A DNA stretch of 6,065 nucleotides, taken from Thermoplasmatota archaeon. Lineage in GTDB: Archaea > Thermoplasmatota > Thermoplasmata > Halarchaeoplasmatales > Halarchaeoplasmataceae. The notes below the pieces were generated by a model. It saw only the letters and a list, made by a program, of their open reading frames with translations. It was not told the origin of the DNA and did not search any database. Location: assembly GCA_018610025.1 (NCBI GenBank), contig JAHENW010000156.1:1-6065 (forward strand), read 5' to 3'. Below, one piece after another: positions 1 through 5,819 of this stretch. The position numbers were made by a program, and so were the translations under genes. The stretch's first letter is position 1, and every line of letters starts with the position of its first letter.

Positions 1-417
1 ACCCAGATCCCTGCAGCCCGCGACGAAGGGCACGTCGAAATCTTCCTTTCCCACGTGATAAAACGGGTCAGCGGGCGTGAGGACTTCTGACTCGTCTATC
101 ATATCGACTTCCAGCGACTCCAAAACCTGCGCTTCCGAGAAGTGACCGATGCGGCACTTGGCCATGACGGGTATATCTACGGCATCCATGATCTCCTTTA
201 TCTTTTTAGGATCGGCCATCCTAGCCACTCCACCAGCTTTCCGGATATCCGCCGGCACTCTCTCCAGCGCCATGACAGAAACGGCGCCGGCCTCTTCGGC
301 TATCTTGGCCTCCTCGGCATCCGTTACATCCATTATCACCCCTCCCTTCTGCATGCGGGCGAATCCTCTCTTGACCAACTCTGAACCGTGACGTAGGTTT
401 GACATATCTAAGTCCAT
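1..417 (-). CDS. pdxS: Pyridoxal 5'-phosphate synthase lyase subunit PdxS, N-terminal 139 residues (runs off the left edge)
   Basis: PdxS is the synthase half of the DXP-independent vitamin B6 pathway; it builds PLP from ribose 5-phosphate, glyceraldehyde 3-phosphate and ammonia supplied by the glutaminase PdxT. Read on the minus strand, the protein shows the family's landmark segments in order: [20 protein letters not shown] (residues 11-30, with Asp30 matching the catalytic Asp), [39 protein letters not shown], and [14 protein letters not shown] with Lys87 matching the Schiff-base lysine. [12 protein letters not shown] and a FVAGCRDLG segment follow, where most family members have GARNLG. 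The second catalytic lysine and the rest of the barrel lie outside the window. An in-frame ATG two codons earlier (423) is an alternative start; 417 is preferred because GTGAT, which fits the 16S 3' end, lies about 10 bases before it. The gene is divergent from the NfeD-like gene. No pdxT is visible here. Family assignment is very secure. Confidence 0.96.
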   Translation of the reverse strand, partial: MDLDMSNLRHGSELVKRGFARMQKGGVIMDVTDAEEAKIAEEAGAVSVMALERVPADIRKAGGVARMADPKKIKEIMDAVDIPVMAKCRIGHFSEAQVLESLEVDMIDESEVLTPADPFYHVGKEDFDVPFVAGCRDLG

Positions 418-450
418 GGGCATCTTATCACGTTTAATCCCAAAAGGGGG

Positions 451-467
451 TACATATTTGAATATTA
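451..467 (-). promoter_or_regulatory. Putative TATA region for pdxS
   Basis: Read on the minus strand this A/T block contains TAATATTCAAATATGTA. Archaeal transcription usually starts about 25 bases past the TATA centre, which here gives roughly 430-438 and a leader of only about 10-20 bases before the pdxS start. The surrounding sequence is less A/T-rich. The call rests on composition and spacing only. Confidence 0.45.
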
Positions 468-501
468 CTACCTTCGCCCGTTTAACTGAGAGAGAGGAGG
501 G

Positions 502-516
502 AAAAATAAAAATATT
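502..516 (+). promoter_or_regulatory. Putative TATA box for the nfeD-SPFH pair
   Basis: The A/T run AAAAATAAAAATATT is preceded by a purine-rich GAGGAGGG stretch that could act as a BRE. Its centre is about 30 bases before the ATG at 539, so the predicted transcript starts at or just before the start codon, a leaderless or near-leaderless message. No Shine-Dalgarno motif lies just ahead of that ATG, which fits. Confidence 0.55.
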
Positions 517-538
517 CACTCACAACTTCCATAATAAG

Positions 539-985
539 ATGGACATAACTTTAGGGTTGATATTGATAATAGTTGGGATCCTACTCCTGATAGCAGAGGC
601 AGCGGTACCAGGATTCTTCGTAGCCATACCTGGAGGGGTGTTCTTGGTCCTGGGGTTGATAGCCCTGGCATTTCCGCAGATGTTGTATTCCCTTTGGACG
701 CCCCTTATAGTGGTTCTGATAATAATACCACTGACCTTCGCCTCCATAAAATTCTATCAGAAGATATCGCCCCCTACCAAGCCCACAACCACCATGAGTT
801 CATCCTTGGTGGGGAAGGAAGGCAAAGTGATAAATAAAGTGGTTCGGGACGAACTTCAGGGGAAGGTTAAGATAGATAACCAGATGTGGAGCGCTACCGC
901 TGACAAGGAGATAGAGGAAGGGACCTGGGTGGTGGTCACTGAAAGCAAGGGGGTACATGTCGTAGTTAGAGAAAAGAAAAGATAG
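539..985 (+). CDS. nfeD: Short NfeD-like membrane protein with C-terminal OB-fold domain
   Basis: This 148-residue protein has the layout of the short NfeD class. It opens with hydrophobic segments, MDITLGLILIIVGILLLIAE then AAVPGFFVAIPGG and VFLVLGLIALAF (residues about 3-45), and a further span with LIVVLIIIPLTFASI. It ends in a soluble part from about residue 86 (SLVGKEGKVINKVV onward, with GTWVVVTESKGVHVVV near the end), typical of the NfeD OB-fold. The ClpP-like serine protease domain of long NfeD proteins is absent. The frame is open back to an ATG at 416, but the 41 extra residues would be polar, would precede the natural membrane start and would span the predicted promoter, so 539 is chosen. 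It ends in TAG; the SPFH ribosome binding site overlaps that stop, so the two are almost certainly cotranscribed. NfeD proteins are known to partner stomatin-type SPFH proteins in membranes; the exact job here is inferred from that pairing. Confidence 0.88.
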   Translation: MDITLGLILIIVGILLLIAEAAVPGFFVAIPGGVFLVLGLIALAFPQMLYSLWTPLIVVLIIIPLTFASIKFYQKISPPTKPTTTMSSSLVGKEGKVINKVVRDELQGKVKIDNQMWSATADKEIEEGTWVVVTESKGVHVVVREKKR

Positions 986-990
986 GTGAG
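985..990 (+). promoter_or_regulatory. Ribosome binding site of the SPFH gene
   Basis: GGTGAG matches the archaeal 16S 3' end and sits 6 bases before the ATG at 997. Its first base is the last base of the nfeD stop codon, which fixes the downstream start and suggests coupled translation. Confidence 0.8.
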
Positions 991-996
991 AATCAG

Positions 997-2226
997 ATGT
1001 TAGAATTAGCTATAACGGAAGGAGCGAGTTTAGGATTGATATTGCTGATAACGATAGTGGCAGCTATAGCCGCCATCGTAGGGGCTAGAACTGCCTTCTG
1101 GATAATCCAGCCCTATGAACAGGGCATCTATATCAGACTCGGGAATTACAAACGAACGCTGGATCCAGGTGTGAACACGGTGGCACCGTACATCTCTAAA
1201 GTAATCAAGCTCGATCTCAGGACTCAAGTTCTGGACGTTCCCAGACAGGAAGTGATCACCAAGGACAATTCGCCCACCAACGTGGACGCTATAATCTACA
1301 TCAAAGTGGTGGACGTCGAGAAGGCGTACTTCGAGGTCACCAACTATAAGGCGGCCACCATCAATCTGGCCCAGACCACGCTCAGGTCGGTCATAGGTGA
1401 CATGGAGCTGGACGAGATTCTCTATAACAGGGAGCGCATAAACGCGCACCTGAGAGAAGTTCTGGATGAAGCCACCGATGCGTGGGGAGTCCGAGTCGAA
1501 TCCGTCGAGATCAGAGAGGTAGACCCGGTTGGTACCGTGAAGCAGGCGATGGAAGAGCAGACCGCCGCCGAGAGGGAAAGGAGAGCTGCCATACTGAGAG
1601 CCGACGGTAAGAAGCGCTCAGCTATACTGAAAGCAGAAGGTAACAGGAGGTCGAAGATACTCAACGCCGAAGGTACCCGGCAGAAGAAGATACTCACCGC
1701 TGAAGGTATCCGGATGGCGAAGATACTCACCGCCCAGGGTCAGGGTCAGCGCCTCAGGATACTGTCTCTAGGAGCGAACACTCTAGACGAGAAGGCACTC
1801 ACGTACCTTTCACTAGACACCCTCAAGAGCATGGCTAAAGGAAAAGCGACCAAGATACTGTTCCCATTCGAGGTCACAAGACTCATGGAAGGAGCTTCCG
1901 AGTACCTAGGAGCTTCCCGACAGGTGCCCAGTAGGGAGCCGCAGGATATCGATAAACTGGAGGACATAATCGGCAAAGCGGAGAACATACTGGGTGATAT
2001 CCCAGGTCGTTCAGAGATGGAAGAGAAGATAACCCAGATAGAGAAAGAAGTTAAGAAAGAAGGCGGTAAGGACAGAGAGCAGATAAGGAAGGAAGCGGAG
2101 AAAGACGCCAAAGAGGTCTTGGAAGAAGTCGAAGAGGACGTCGGCGGAGAACTAGACCTGGGTAGAAAGACCGTTTTGGAAGAGGAGAAAGAAGAAAAAG
2201 AGGAGGAAGAAGAAGAGGAAGACTGA
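997..2226 (+). CDS. SPFH/stomatin-family membrane protein with 11-residue repeats and acidic tail
   Basis: A 409-residue protein of the SPFH (stomatin/prohibitin/flotillin) family, which forms oligomeric membrane scaffolds. Residues about 12-30 are one hydrophobic anchor (LGLILLITIVAAIAAIVGA). The SPFH domain spans about 38-185 and starts with the typical IQPYEQGIYIRLG; it includes TLDPGVN, VITKDNSPTNVDAIIYIKVV, a conserved LRSVIGDMELDEIL and the WGVRVESVEIREVDP close. Residues 194-248 are five 11-residue repeats ending in Gly, forming the coiled-coil stalk. The stomatin C-terminal segment (ALTYLSLDTLKSMAKGKATKI) follows. From about 306 there is an extra charged region ending in 12 Glu and one Asp within the last 15 residues. 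Compact archaeal stomatins are about 260-270 residues, so this one has a long extension. It is 11 bases downstream of the NfeD-like gene and likely acts with it in membrane organisation or quality control. The family call is secure; the physiological role is not known from sequence. Confidence 0.93.
   Translation: MLELAITEGASLGLILLITIVAAIAAIVGARTAFWIIQPYEQGIYIRLGNYKRTLDPGVNTVAPYISKVIKLDLRTQVLDVPRQEVITKDNSPTNVDAIIYIKVVDVEKAYFEVTNYKAATINLAQTTLRSVIGDMELDEILYNRERINAHLREVLDEATDAWGVRVESVEIREVDPVGTVKQAMEEQTAAERERRAAILRADGKKRSAILKAEGNRRSKILNAEGTRQKKILTAEGIRMAKILTAQGQGQRLRILSLGANTLDEKALTYLSLDTLKSMAKGKATKILFPFEVTRLMEGASEYLGASRQVPSREPQDIDKLEDIIGKAENILGDIPGRSEMEEKITQIEKEVKKEGGKDREQIRKEAEKDAKEVLEEVEEDVGGELDLGRKTVLEEEKEEKEEEEEEED
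1576..1740 (+). repeat. Five tandem 33-base (11-codon) repeats inside the SPFH gene
   Basis: The encoded units are ERRAAILRADG, KKRSAILKAEG, NRRSKILNAEG, TRQKKILTAEG and IRMAKILTAQG (residues 194-248); a degenerate sixth, QGQRLRILSLG, follows to base 1773. At DNA level all five end in GGT and share ATACT in the middle; units 4 and 5 share the 14 bases AAGATACTCACCGC and unit 3 differs from these by one base. An 11-residue period suits a hendecad coiled coil, and similar ILxAEG repeats are common in stomatins. Confidence 0.85.
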
Positions 2227-2260
2227 CCTCCAACCTCTTTTTTCAATTCTTATTTTTTTT
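2211..2260 (+). terminator. Likely terminator after the SPFH gene
   Basis: The last codons carry AGAAGAGG (2211-2218), which can pair with CCTCTTTT (2234-2241), including one G-U, around a 15-base loop. The stem runs into six T's (2238-2243), and a second run of eight T's follows at 2253-2260. Archaeal termination depends mainly on T-rich tracts, so the two runs are the stronger evidence and the hairpin is secondary. Confidence 0.6.
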
Positions 2261-2268
2261 ATCTCGAG

Positions 2269-2953
2269 ATGAGAGTATGACATCCTTGTTATCTCCGATA
2301 TACACGGCAATTACGAGGCATTGGATAGGGTGCTATCCTCGGAAAACTGGGATCATATACTCTGTCTGGGAGATCTGGTGTATTACGGTCCATCCCCTGA
2401 GGAAGTCATAAATAGAATGAACAGAGAAGATGTGATGACTGTCAGGGGGAGCCACGACAACGCCGTCGCCTTGGGAGTGGACTGTGGATGTGGATACGAG
2501 ATAAAGGAACTTTCCAAGAAGACCAGGAAGTACACGAAAGAAGTCATAAGCCAGGAGTCCACGCGTTTCCTTAAAGACCTTCCCATGAACAACACATATC
2601 AGGACTTCTTCATGACCCACGCCACCCCAGAGGGCCTTTTCGATTACATAAAGCCGGATACACATGAAGATAAATTCTCAATTTTCTCTAATGTCGATAA
2701 GAAGAAGGTTTTGTTGGACCACACCCACCTGCCCATGGATAAGTGTGTTAAAGGAAAAAGGTACATCAATCCAGGGAGGGTTGGACAGCCCAGAGACGGT
2801 GGTTAGCGCGCCTCGTATGTGATCTTCGAGGACGGCGATTTTCACTTCCGAAGGACGGATTACGAACTCGAAGAAGTTTTAAAGAAGATAGAGAAGGCCG
2901 GGCTGCCCGATAGGGTCAAAAGGATACTGCAGGACGGAGAAGTGGTCGAGTAG
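2269..2953 (+). pseudogene. Decayed calcineurin-like metallophosphoesterase (YfcE/MJ0936-type)
   Basis: The reading frame through most of this stretch encodes a small metallophosphoesterase: ILVISDIHGN, LCLGDLVYYGPSPEEV, VRGSHDNAV, FFMTHATPEG, VLLDHTHLP, INPGRVGQPRDG and, past a stop, RASYVIFEDG. The family hydrolyses phosphoesters with a two-metal site. Three kinds of damage are visible. First, the SDIHGN frame has a TGA at 2270-2272 and no usual start before TTG 2321; the natural ATG at 2269 is in another frame and meets TGA at 2278. Removing one base near 2278 would give MRVDILVISDIHGN. Second, TAG at 2804-2806 interrupts PRDGG-RASYV where relatives usually read PRDGDPRASY; 48 further codons remain open to TAG 2951. 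Third, motif residues differ from family consensus: GNHD is GSHD, HG(S/T)P is HATP, GHTH is DHTH, NPGS is NPGR. Reconstructed length is about 227 residues. A 161-residue product from TTG 2321 would lack the D-x-H metal ligands. Sequencing error or recoding remain possible alternatives. Confidence 0.82.
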
Positions 2954-2956
2954 GGG

Positions 2957-2967
2957 TAAAAATAAAA
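2957..2967 (+). promoter_or_regulatory. Putative TATA box for the 118-residue hypothetical gene
   Basis: GGGG followed by TAAAAATAAAA lies with its centre about 33 bases before the ATG at 2995, predicting a transcript start near 2988 and a leader of a few bases only. No Shine-Dalgarno motif precedes the ATG, as expected for a leaderless message. Confidence 0.55.
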
Positions 2968-2994
2968 TCCTAGTCCCTAATTATCTTTAAAACC

Positions 2995-3351
2995 ATGACA
3001 CGAAAAATAGAAGTCCACGGAGAGGAATTCTCAGAGGAACTAGTAGAACTGCTGGGGGGAGAGGAAGGGGGAGAGGAGTTCGATGAGGAATGGCTGCCCA
3101 TCGCTGAAGCCTTGGATGATCCAGAAATGTTCCCCTATCTGATCGAGGACGTTCAAGAGGTGGAGGCCAGCGACGAACTCAGGAACGCTCTCATCGGGGT
3201 CGAGGTGAACGCCCAGCTGAAGATGAAGAGGAAGATGGATTACTACAAGCGCCAGCTCTTCGTCGCGGAATCGATAGAGAAATTACTCTACAAGAAGGTC
3301 AAATTGAAGGGAAGGGCTAGAAAGAAAAAGGCCAAGGCAAATAAAGGGTAA
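2995..3351 (+). CDS. Small charge-polarised protein of unknown function (118 residues)
   Basis: I do not recognise this protein. The first 60 residues carry 22 Asp/Glu against two Arg/Lys, with runs such as GGEEGGEEFDEEW, and a short less charged patch WLPIAEALDDPEMFPYLIED (33-52). Residues about 53-100 look helical (ELRNALIGVEVNAQLKMKRK then QLFVAESIEKLLYKK). The last 19 residues hold 11 Lys/Arg and no acidic residue, ending RARKKKAKANKG. There is no signal peptide, membrane span, cysteine or obvious metal motif. It has its own predicted TATA box and an ATG close to the expected transcript start, and codon use looks like its neighbours, so it is probably real. It lies after the broken phosphoesterase and converges on purB with 11 bases between stops. 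The basic tail could contact nucleic acid or an acidic partner, but that is only inference. Confidence 0.75.
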   Translation: MTRKIEVHGEEFSEELVELLGGEEGGEEFDEEWLPIAEALDDPEMFPYLIEDVQEVEASDELRNALIGVEVNAQLKMKRKMDYYKRQLFVAESIEKLLYKKVKLKGRARKKKAKANKG

Positions 3352-3353
3352 GA

Positions 3354-3375
3354 CAGGGAGTTTTATTCTCCCCTG
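3354..3375. terminator. Weak hairpin between convergent genes
   Basis: CAGGGAG (3354-3360) pairs with CTCCCCTG (3368-3375) with one bulged C, around the 7-base loop TTTTATT. It lies just past the stop of the hypothetical gene and covers the purB stop, so it could help end transcription in both directions. It has no T tract after the stem on the plus strand, hence low confidence. Confidence 0.3.
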
Positions 3376-4700
3376 ATAACCTCTTCAACTATCTCCTTGG
3401 ACCTGCCCAAGTAACTCTCGGGATCCAGGGTCTCTTTCAATTTCTCCTGAGAGATATATTCTATGACCTTTTCTTTATCTTTTAACACATCGATCAAGGG
3501 TATCTCTTCGGCCCGTGCCTGCATGGAGGATTCCCTTACCAGCTCGTGGGCCTCCTGCCTGCTCATACCTTTCTCGGCTAACTTCATCATCACCGCCTCG
3601 CCCATGACCAACCCTTGACTCAACTCGATATTGTCCTTCATGTTCTCCGGGAAGACCTCCAGGTCCCTGAAAAGCTTATCTGTTTTTGCGATTATATCGT
3701 CTATGAGGACCAAGGTATGGGACAGCGTTATGCGCTCTGATGACGAGTTGGTCAGGTCCCTCTCGTGCCAGAGCACCATATTCTCAAAGGTCGGTCCCAT
3801 GAACCCTCTGAGTGTACGAGCCAAACCGCATATATTCTCCGCTAGTATGGGATTCTTCTTATGGGCCATGGTAGAACTGCCCACCTGCTTCTCCTCCTCA
3901 AAACTCTCGGCGGCCTCCATTATCTCCGGCCGCTGCAGGTTTCTGATCTCAGTGGCGAACTTCTGCAGCGAGGCCGATATGTTGCATATATGAGACACGA
4001 GTTCCGTATAGCGGTCTCTGCCAACTATCTGGCCCGTTGCCTCATCGATACCCAGGCCCAGGTCGTCCATCACCATCTTCTGTATCTCCTTGGCATCGTC
4101 ACCTAGGGAAGCGCCGGTACCGATGGCGCCGCTCATCTTCCCCACTGTAACCCTGTTATATGCCTCTTTGATCCGTTCAAGATGCCTGTCCACTTCTTTC
4201 GTATAAACGGCCAGTTTCAAACCAAAGGTCATGGGTACGCCGTGCTGCCCGTGGGTCCTGCCTATCATCACCGTATCCTTGTGCTCTTCAGCGCGCTCAG
4301 CCAGTGTGTTTCTCAGGCTCTCAAGGTCATCGATGATGACTTCAAGGGCCTCCTTCAGCTGCAGGGCCATGCCGGTATCGATTATATCGTTGGAAGTGGC
4401 CCCAAAATGTATATACTTCTCGGCATCGCCGCAGTACCTTCCTAGAACCTTGACCAAAGCCATTATGTCGTGCTTCGTCTCCTCCCTTTCCACCCGCTCG
4501 ACTTCCTCCCAATCTACCTTTTCTGTAGTGGCATTTTTCGTTATGGTCTCCGCCGCTTCTTCAGGTATGTTCCCCGCTCGAGCGTGGGCCCTGGCCAGTG
4601 CGGCCTCCACGTCAAGCAGCTTCTGGGTCTTATTCTCTTTACTGAGGATCGACTTCATCTCTTCACGGCCGTATCTATAATCTAGTGGACAGACTAACAT
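3363..4700 (-). CDS. purB: Adenylosuccinate lyase PurB
   Basis: PurB acts twice in purine synthesis: it releases fumarate from SAICAR to give AICAR and from adenylosuccinate to give AMP. The 445-residue length and layout fit the family. MLVCPLDYRYG opens the protein; ETKHDIMA (74-81) and HFGATSNDIIDTG (98-110) bind substrate; GRTHGQHGVPMTFG (147-160) carries the catalytic His150. GKMSGAIGTGASLG lies at 187-200. The flexible signature loop is GSSTMAHKKNP (274-284) with the catalytic serine; most relatives have Pro where this has Ala279. ERITLSHTL and SQGLVMGEAVMMKLAEKGMSRQEAHELVR follow in the C-terminal helical domain. The ATG at 4700 has GGAG seven bases upstream, confirming the start. It begins 22 bases after the gap stop on the same strand with no clear promoter in between, so cotranscription with gap is likely. 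Assignment is very secure. Confidence 0.97.
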   Translation of the reverse strand: MLVCPLDYRYGREEMKSILSKENKTQKLLDVEAALARAHARAGNIPEEAAETITKNATTEKVDWEEVERVEREETKHDIMALVKVLGRYCGDAEKYIHFGATSNDIIDTGMALQLKEALEVIIDDLESLRNTLAERAEEHKDTVMIGRTHGQHGVPMTFGLKLAVYTKEVDRHLERIKEAYNRVTVGKMSGAIGTGASLGDDAKEIQKMVMDDLGLGIDEATGQIVGRDRYTELVSHICNISASLQKFATEIRNLQRPEIMEAAESFEEEKQVGSSTMAHKKNPILAENICGLARTLRGFMGPTFENMVLWHERDLTNSSSERITLSHTLVLIDDIIAKTDKLFRDLEVFPENMKDNIELSQGLVMGEAVMMKLAEKGMSRQEAHELVRESSMQARAEEIPLIDVLKDKEKVIEYISQEKLKETLDPESYLGRSKEIVEEVIRGE

Positions 4701-4707
4701 GATATAT

Positions 4708-4711
4708 CTCC
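4708..4711 (-). promoter_or_regulatory. Ribosome binding site of purB
   Basis: On the minus strand AAAAAGGAGATATATC precedes the ATG, placing GGAG seven bases before it. A real Shine-Dalgarno here, unlike the near-leaderless genes in the window, fits purB being an internal operon gene behind gap. Confidence 0.75.
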
Positions 4712-4722
4712 TTTTTATCTCT

Positions 4723-5730
4723 CTACTCTATACCCATGCCTTCGTTCGTCTTACGGATGCTCTTCATCTTGTCTTCTTCGAGTTCGGTCATGGCCCGGAT
4801 GGCATCGATATTTTCCGGCACTATATCACTCTCTTGATGTATGGCCTGATAGTAGTAAAGTACGCCGTCTTCCACCTTCACCGCATCGTTCCAAACAGCG
4901 ATCTCGTTCAGATCAGCCCTGTCATTACTTCTGTCTCTTGCCCATTCCATAACTTTAGCGGTGGAATCGACGCCCATGGACTCGTTGAAGAACTTTATCC
5001 TAGGGGTCTCATCCCATGTCCTCAAGATCTCGTCGGTATCTACATCTTTTTTCAGATCCACCGTTACACTGTGCAGGTGCATTATTGTAGTCGGAACTTT
5101 AACGGCCGTGGTCTGTATATTGATCCCGGGGACCACACTCTGGACGTCGGGACCGTGGTGCGAGGGTATGTTTAACACGGGGTTTATGGAGTTTATCGGT
5201 CCCCTGCTGGTGTCCCACGGGTCAGCTCCTCTTCTTATCATCACCGCAGTGCACCTCTCTAGCCCTATATCCCTGTGGATGGGATAGAGCGTTCTTAACA
5301 GGCCGGTCGTATTACACGAGACGACCCTGAGATAATCGGCTCCCAGGGCTTCATCAAAGTTGGCCATGGAGTTGAAGGACAGGCCGGTCATTTCGTGGTC
5401 TTCGCCGCCCTGCCAGATAGCCTTGACGCCCGCTTTCTCGTACATCGGTTTATAGCCGGACTTCTTAGGCGTTCCGTCGATGATTATCTCCGCCTCGTCC
5501 AACAGGTCTTCAAGCATCCCTTCAACAGGGATATCCTTTCTGTCGAACTCGTCCAGATATTTGTCCGATGCAGCGTAGAATGGATAGCCCTTCTCTACGG
5601 CCATCTCAGCGCCGTAGGTAGGACTCCTCTTGGCCACACCTACGATCTCCATGTCGTCCTGAAGAGATATTGCATCCGCGACTCTTTTCCCGACCGTTCC
5701 GTAGCCGTTTATTCCAACCTTAACAGTCAT
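4723..5730 (-). CDS. gap: Archaeal type II glyceraldehyde-3-phosphate dehydrogenase
   Basis: This enzyme interconverts glyceraldehyde 3-phosphate and 1,3-bisphosphoglycerate using NAD(P); in archaea it mainly serves gluconeogenesis. The 335-residue protein is the archaeal tetrameric class, distinct from bacterial GapA. The nucleotide fold starts at once with VKVGINGYGTVGKRVADA (3-20). IIIDGTPKKSGYKP (82-95) and IWQGGEDHE (105-113) are typical of the class. Catalytic Cys139 lies in VVSCNTTGLLRTL, IRRGADPWDTSRGPIN (164-179) is a phosphate-binding region, and PSHHGPDVQSV (188-198) holds the class histidines. The C-terminal part ends with an acidic-basic helix (ELEEDKMKSIRKTNEGMGIE). An in-frame ATG at 5742 would add MGKY, but the family begins at MTVKVGINGYG, and the predicted transcript start falls near 5728, so 5730 is chosen. 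Lys-Arg at 34-35 after the second strand could favour NADP; this is inference. purB follows 22 bases on. Class assignment is very secure. Confidence 0.96.
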   Translation of the reverse strand: MTVKVGINGYGTVGKRVADAISLQDDMEIVGVAKRSPTYGAEMAVEKGYPFYAASDKYLDEFDRKDIPVEGMLEDLLDEAEIIIDGTPKKSGYKPMYEKAGVKAIWQGGEDHEMTGLSFNSMANFDEALGADYLRVVSCNTTGLLRTLYPIHRDIGLERCTAVMIRRGADPWDTSRGPINSINPVLNIPSHHGPDVQSVVPGINIQTTAVKVPTTIMHLHSVTVDLKKDVDTDEILRTWDETPRIKFFNESMGVDSTAKVMEWARDRSNDRADLNEIAVWNDAVKVEDGVLYYYQAIHQESDIVPENIDAIRAMTELEEDKMKSIRKTNEGMGIE

Positions 5731-5749
5731 ATATTTCCCCATTTTGCAG

Positions 5750-5755
5750 TATAAA
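5750..5755 (-). promoter_or_regulatory. Putative TATA box of gap (gap-purB operon)
   Basis: On the minus strand this reads TTTATA, centred about 23 bases before the ATG at 5730. It predicts a leaderless or near-leaderless gap transcript and supports the downstream of the two possible start codons. It lies after the T-rich end of the thioredoxin gene, suggesting gap is transcribed separately. Confidence 0.55.
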
Positions 5756-5788
5756 GAAAGGAGATAAGTAGATTACGGTCGGGGGATG

Positions 5789-5803
5789 AAAAATAAGAAA
5801 AAA
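5789..5803 (-). terminator. T-rich terminator after the thioredoxin gene
   Basis: Read on the minus strand, about 17-31 bases past the thioredoxin stop, the sequence is TTTTTTCTTATTTTT, two T runs typical of archaeal intrinsic termination. No strong hairpin is seen. Between it and the gap TATA box there is nothing else recognisable. Confidence 0.55.
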
Positions 5804-5819
5804 GGTAGAAAGAAAGGAG

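Noticed and set aside
142..391. Two overlapping plus-strand frames at the left edge
   Set aside because: Both are shadows of pdxS on the opposite strand.
416..538. Longer N-terminus for the NfeD-like protein starting at ATG 416
   Set aside because: The added residues are polar, would overlap the pdxS start and the predicted promoters, and precede a natural membrane-protein start at 539.
1030..1449. Open frame on the minus strand inside the SPFH gene (139 codons)
   Set aside because: It lies wholly antisense to a well-supported SPFH domain, has no recognisable motif, and arises from the codon bias of the real gene.
1746..2246. Ser-rich minus-strand open frame of 166 codons
   Set aside because: Its Ser runs are the complement of Glu codons in the acidic SPFH tail; no family features.
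3858..3889. Ala instead of Pro in the PurB signature loop (GSSTMAHKKNP) as a sign of inactivity
   Set aside because: The catalytic serine, Lys and Asn-Pro are kept and all other motifs are intact; the position tolerates change in the wider superfamily.
4699..5175. Plus-strand open frame of 158 codons opposite gap
   Set aside because: Antisense to the secure type II GAPDH, with no motif or independent promoter; several similar shadows lie opposite gap and purB.
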